NCBI GenBank assembly: GCA_002099365.1
Contig: MSED01000005.1
Span: forward strand, 558,001 to 622,000
Source of the DNA: Phialophora verrucosa
Lineage: Eukaryota > Ascomycota > Eurotiomycetes > Chaetothyriales > Herpotrichiellaceae
DNA length: 64,000 nucleotides
Direction of reading: 5' to 3'
The notes beneath the pieces are model-generated. The model searched no databases. It was not told the origin of the DNA and saw only the letters and a list, made by a program, of their open reading frames with translations. Position 1 is the stretch's first letter, and each line of letters opens with the position of its first letter. Made by a program: the position numbers and the translations under genes. Positions 60,948 through 64,000 of this stretch are shown one piece after another.

Positions 60948-63179
60948 TCACCTCCCATCACCAACCCCTCTCAGGGGACTCGTCCCAATGCCCTCGTCCG
61001 TCAAGCCGGTGCGCGGCCTGAGTGGACTTCCCTTGCCTCTCGCATCGCCTTCTCTCCTCAACCACGCCGCTCGGCCCGCTTTCCCGGGCGTCGCGGCCGG
61101 CGATGGCACGGGACTCGACCTCGGACTACTAGGGGACATGAGCCCTGGAGCCACGTGCTTCTTGTTCCCGCGTCGATACCCCCCTTCTTCTTGTTCTTCT
61201 TCTTCTTCCTCCTCCTCCCTGGTTCTCGGACTTGTTGGACTCCATCCCTCATTGAACGCGGTGGCCCGGCGCCCACCACCGCCGCCGTTTATGCTCACGC
61301 TCGCGCTCCTTGGGCTCGCATATCGGTCCTGCCCGTATGCATACTCGTCGTTATGATACCCTCCACCGTCCCGGTCCCCGTGGTATCCGTACTGGTACTC
61401 CTCGCCGCGTCGCTTGACGGGGCTCTCGTCGTAGGGATCCCAGCCCACGCGCCGCCGGGCCTCCATCCTCATGTGTTGTCTGTATCGCTCGTCGCCACCG
61501 GCGCCTGTACTCGCGCTCTCCTCCAGGAAGAAAGTGAGCAGTTCATCCGTGATGGAGAGGTGGGATTGCTGTTGGAACTGCTGCAGCGACGTGAGCCGGA
61601 GGAGGAGTTCGAGCAGAGAAAGCGACGTGAGGATCTTGTTTGTCCACGGCGGCGGGGCGCTGCTTCGAGGCTGGGCATGCGACGGGGTGGAGGCGGGGGT
61701 GTCTAAGTGCAGGGAGGAGAGGTGCGATGTCAACTGAGAGGCGGCCGCTTCGTCGTCGGTGTCGGGAGTGGTTTCGAGCCTGGAGTCCTTAGCTTCGCCC
61801 TCGCCCTCGCCTTCGGATTCAGAGTCGCTGGGTTCGGATTCCGAGTAAACTTCAAAGGCAATCCACTCCGGGTCAAGGGATGGCGGGAGACGCCACGAGT
61901 CGTTGTGATCGTGGGTGCTGGCGTGGGCTTGATTGCCGTCGACATAATGCTGCTGCCGCTGCTGTTCTTGTTCTGGAGGGAGAACCAGTTCTTGCCCCTC
62001 CTCTGAGTCCCGCCCAGCTCCCGTAGCGCTGTCCCTCTCCGCCATCCTGCGCGGCGGCACAGCGTTCAAGTCTCGCTTCAAGAGCAAGACGGGATGATTA
62101 CTCTCTGCGTCGGAACCGATGTTCAGCACTTTACTCGTATCGGCGTAGAAGATCTTGCTGATCTCATGCACGGGAATTGTCTCTCGTATGCCCGCCAGCG
62201 CCACATCGTCGAAAGGGCCAGGCTGGGATCGGGGTGGCATGTCGGAAAAGTCGTGCACGCGGTCGTCGTCAAAATCTTCCACTATGAGCAGTTGGTAGGC
62301 GTATTCGTCGGCGCGGGTCGGGGCGCGGATGCTGGAGCCATTGGTCACTGCATCCCCGTTGGTATCCATGGTAGGGAGCTTGACCGGCGATGTGATATCC
62401 GCCGAGGGAATGGTGTCAGACCCAGAACCCGTTCCGATCACTAGGTCAAGAGGCACGCGGCGCAGTTTGACGCGGGCTTTATGAATGACTTCTTTCCAGG
62501 TTGTTTCGCGGAGCTCTTCTTCGTCTTGAGGCCGGTTGTGGCCCGCGAAGAGCATATAGACAGTTAGAGTGAATGTCGGTCCGATTTGCACTGCATGGTT
62601 CGGGGACATGGAGTATTGAGTATCGCCTGCTGTAAGGAAAGTGCTGGCCTGGAGAAGTCGGGAGGGCGAGACAGTCTGCGGTAATTGGGTCGAGAGGCTT
62701 GCACCTGACGTGGTGATGGCAAGGTTGATCAGAGGGACGGCATCCTCAATTCTGTCAAGTAGAGCCCTGATGTCCTTGATGATGAGCGTCAACTCCGCCT
62801 CGTTCTGGGCTCTGGCTTGACTGCTCCATTTGCCGGACTTCCTGCCTAGCTGCTCAGACGCTTCTGCTGCTTTCGCCAGGCGCTGGCCGAGCGACTGGAT
62901 CTCGAGACGTAGCTCTTTTACCAAGGCCACGGCTGATTCCAGTGAGGTGTTCCCACGGGCGGCGATCAGTTCAATCAGGTCAATTGCTGGGGAGACGATG
63001 CGGATTTTGTGCTGGAGCTTCTGTTGAAGCCTGTAGAGTTCATCTCGGACGTCGCTCTTGGGTGTGCTGCTCAATAGCTTGCTTGACTGTCGGATGGCGT
63101 ACGATGCTGTTATAGTCACCCCCGAGCGGATAGCATAGTTCATCGCCTGCTGGGTCACCTTTCCCAGAAAGATGTCCAT
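60948..63179 (-). CDS. YRB30: RanGTP-binding protein, Yrb30-like
   Basis: The intronless frame encodes 743 residues from the ATG at 63179. The N-terminal 260 residues match the conserved fungal RanGTP-binding family: MDIFLGKVTQQAMNYAIRSG, SPAIDLIELIAARGNTSLES, PLINLAITTSGASLSTQLPQ, FLTAGDTQYSMSP, and TWKEVIHKARVKLRRVPLDL. The family binds Ran-GTP and inhibits its GTPase activation in yeast. The second half is acidic and low-complexity (SDSESEGEGEGEAK and a glutamate run in REEEEEEEEQEEGGYRRG), then basic and Ser-rich to the C-terminus. Length is greater than yeast Yrb30 (440 aa); the extension is the low-complexity part. Confidence 0.85.
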   Translation of the reverse strand: MDIFLGKVTQQAMNYAIRSGVTITASYAIRQSSKLLSSTPKSDVRDELYRLQQKLQHKIRIVSPAIDLIELIAARGNTSLESAVALVKELRLEIQSLGQRLAKAAEASEQLGRKSGKWSSQARAQNEAELTLIIKDIRALLDRIEDAVPLINLAITTSGASLSTQLPQTVSPSRLLQASTFLTAGDTQYSMSPNHAVQIGPTFTLTVYMLFAGHNRPQDEEELRETTWKEVIHKARVKLRRVPLDLVIGTGSGSDTIPSADITSPVKLPTMDTNGDAVTNGSSIRAPTRADEYAYQLLIVEDFDDDRVHDFSDMPPRSQPGPFDDVALAGIRETIPVHEISKIFYADTSKVLNIGSDAESNHPVLLLKRDLNAVPPRRMAERDSATGAGRDSEEGQELVLPPEQEQQRQQHYVDGNQAHASTHDHNDSWRLPPSLDPEWIAFEVYSESEPSDSESEGEGEGEAKDSRLETTPDTDDEAAASQLTSHLSSLHLDTPASTPSHAQPRSSAPPPWTNKILTSLSLLELLLRLTSLQQFQQQSHLSITDELLTFFLEESASTGAGGDERYRQHMRMEARRRVGWDPYDESPVKRRGEEYQYGYHGDRDGGGYHNDEYAYGQDRYASPRSASVSINGGGGGRRATAFNEGWSPTSPRTREEEEEEEEQEEGGYRRGNKKHVAPGLMSPSSPRSSPVPSPAATPGKAGRAAWLRREGDARGKGSPLRPRTGLTDEGIGTSPLRGVGDGR

Positions 63180-64000
63180 TTTGCCCTATCATTTGAGTTG
63201 CGGGAACCATTCCTTTTTACTGCGCTTGCGAGTAGGGACCAAGCACAGTTTCGGGGAGAGAGGACGACACGTTAAAGATTGTGAGAAGAGATGGCCAGTG
63301 ACGCGAGTTCATTGGTGGTGAGCAAACAGGCGGGAGCTGCAGCCTTGCGCGGCGCGTCATCGCGGCTCAGCCTTGCCACAACAAGAGAATTGCCAGTAAC
63401 TCCAGCATCCTCAAGAACATTTCTAATTCAGAGAGCACACGAAGTGACCCATGTCATGCATGCTAACAGTGTTAAACATGTCGGCTGGCCTTTACAACAT
63501 CGACGGGTCTCGAGGCATCCAAAGACTCGAATATGCTATCTGTAAATATTTGAAGAGTTAACCCCCCAATGCTTCCGTCAGCATAAGATACCGCACTGTG
63601 ATGCGGTACCACAGCCATCGCACGACGGGAAGACTTGCAGGCGAGGTCCATACGCGTAGCATCTGAGTCTATGCGAATGCCGTATGGCTGCCAACCTATA
63701 GGAGATTTTGAGCAGAGACTGCGACTAGAAGAGACTGTGGTCAAGCCAGAGTAACCCGCCAGGCCATGTCGAGAGAGATTCGTGGTCCTGTCTGCAATCG
63801 CTTCGACGATATTAGTAGCCCTTCAATAGGAGATCACTGAGTGATGCAGTATACTACAGTGCCGTTATAATAGAACAAAGAGCCGACTATATAGACCCGA
63901 CAGCAAGAGTCCAGCCACAGTAACAGCCTTGTCTTTTCTTCCCAGGAGGCTGCCATCGCGAGTTCACCGATCGCTTAATTTAGTGACATGATCGATGCGA
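63180..64000. other. Right-edge region, no supported gene
   Basis: The 5' flank of the Yrb30-like gene and its likely promoter. Only short open frames without family text. A gene might begin beyond the window edge. Confidence 0.5.

Noticed and set aside
1..64000. CRISPR arrays, rRNA genes, transposons or integrated virus
   Set aside because: No direct-repeat/spacer arrays, rRNA blocks, long terminal repeats, transposase or reverse-transcriptase frames were seen.

Overview
The window is nuclear DNA of a filamentous ascomycete (Pezizomycotina). Most genes are interrupted by short introns of about 49-86 bp with GTATGT/GTAAGT-type donors. Families include a KRGPSKG-type Zn2Cys6 regulator, a Yrb30-like RanGTP-binding protein, a DNMT5-type methyltransferase and a Ser/Thr-rich secreted protein with a Cys-rich module. 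Gene content would fit Eurotiomycetes, possibly black yeasts, but that placement is only an impression. Genes lie on both strands, and there are no rRNA genes, convincing tRNAs, CRISPR arrays or recognisable transposons.

Layout. 1-5.2 kb: the 5' half of a peroxisomal acyl-CoA oxidase gene (off the left edge), divergent from an ACSF3-like malonyl-CoA synthetase, then a mucin-like secreted protein. 6.3-8.2 kb: a two-exon LAMTOR1/Ego1-like protein and a 76-residue protein, both recoverable only by splicing. 9.9-14.1 kb: a carboxymuconolactone-decarboxylase-family protein, a three-exon Fe(II)/2-oxoglutarate oxygenase and a membrane-anchored SDR resembling beta-ketoacyl-CoA reductase. 15.1-22.4 kb: an RGT1-like Zn2Cys6 factor with a G-quadruplex-prone 3' flank, and a six-exon protein with zinc-finger motifs at both ends and a 644-bp intron. 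24-37 kb: MOSC/mARC-like protein, deoxyribose-phosphate aldolase, PUS1, a membrane protein, RNA polymerase I subunit RPA135, and an ambiguous locus near 36 kb. 37.1-44.2 kb: the complete acetyl-CoA carboxylase gene in four exons. 47.3-54.1 kb: a 2268-residue intronless methyltransferase/SNF2/RING fusion of DNMT5 type, the most notable gene here. 56.6-63.2 kb: prohibitin-2 divergent from a HAD phosphatase, an RNA15/CstF64 homologue and a Yrb30-like protein.

How genes may work together. Four genes touch acyl-CoA or malonyl-CoA chemistry (acyl-CoA oxidase, malonyl-CoA synthetase, the SDR and acetyl-CoA carboxylase). Only the first two share a promoter, and it carries one CCGAGG, the reverse complement of the FarA/FarB core. 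The rest is mostly housekeeping. All splice sites were placed by reading frame, splice consensus and family conservation; none has transcript support here.
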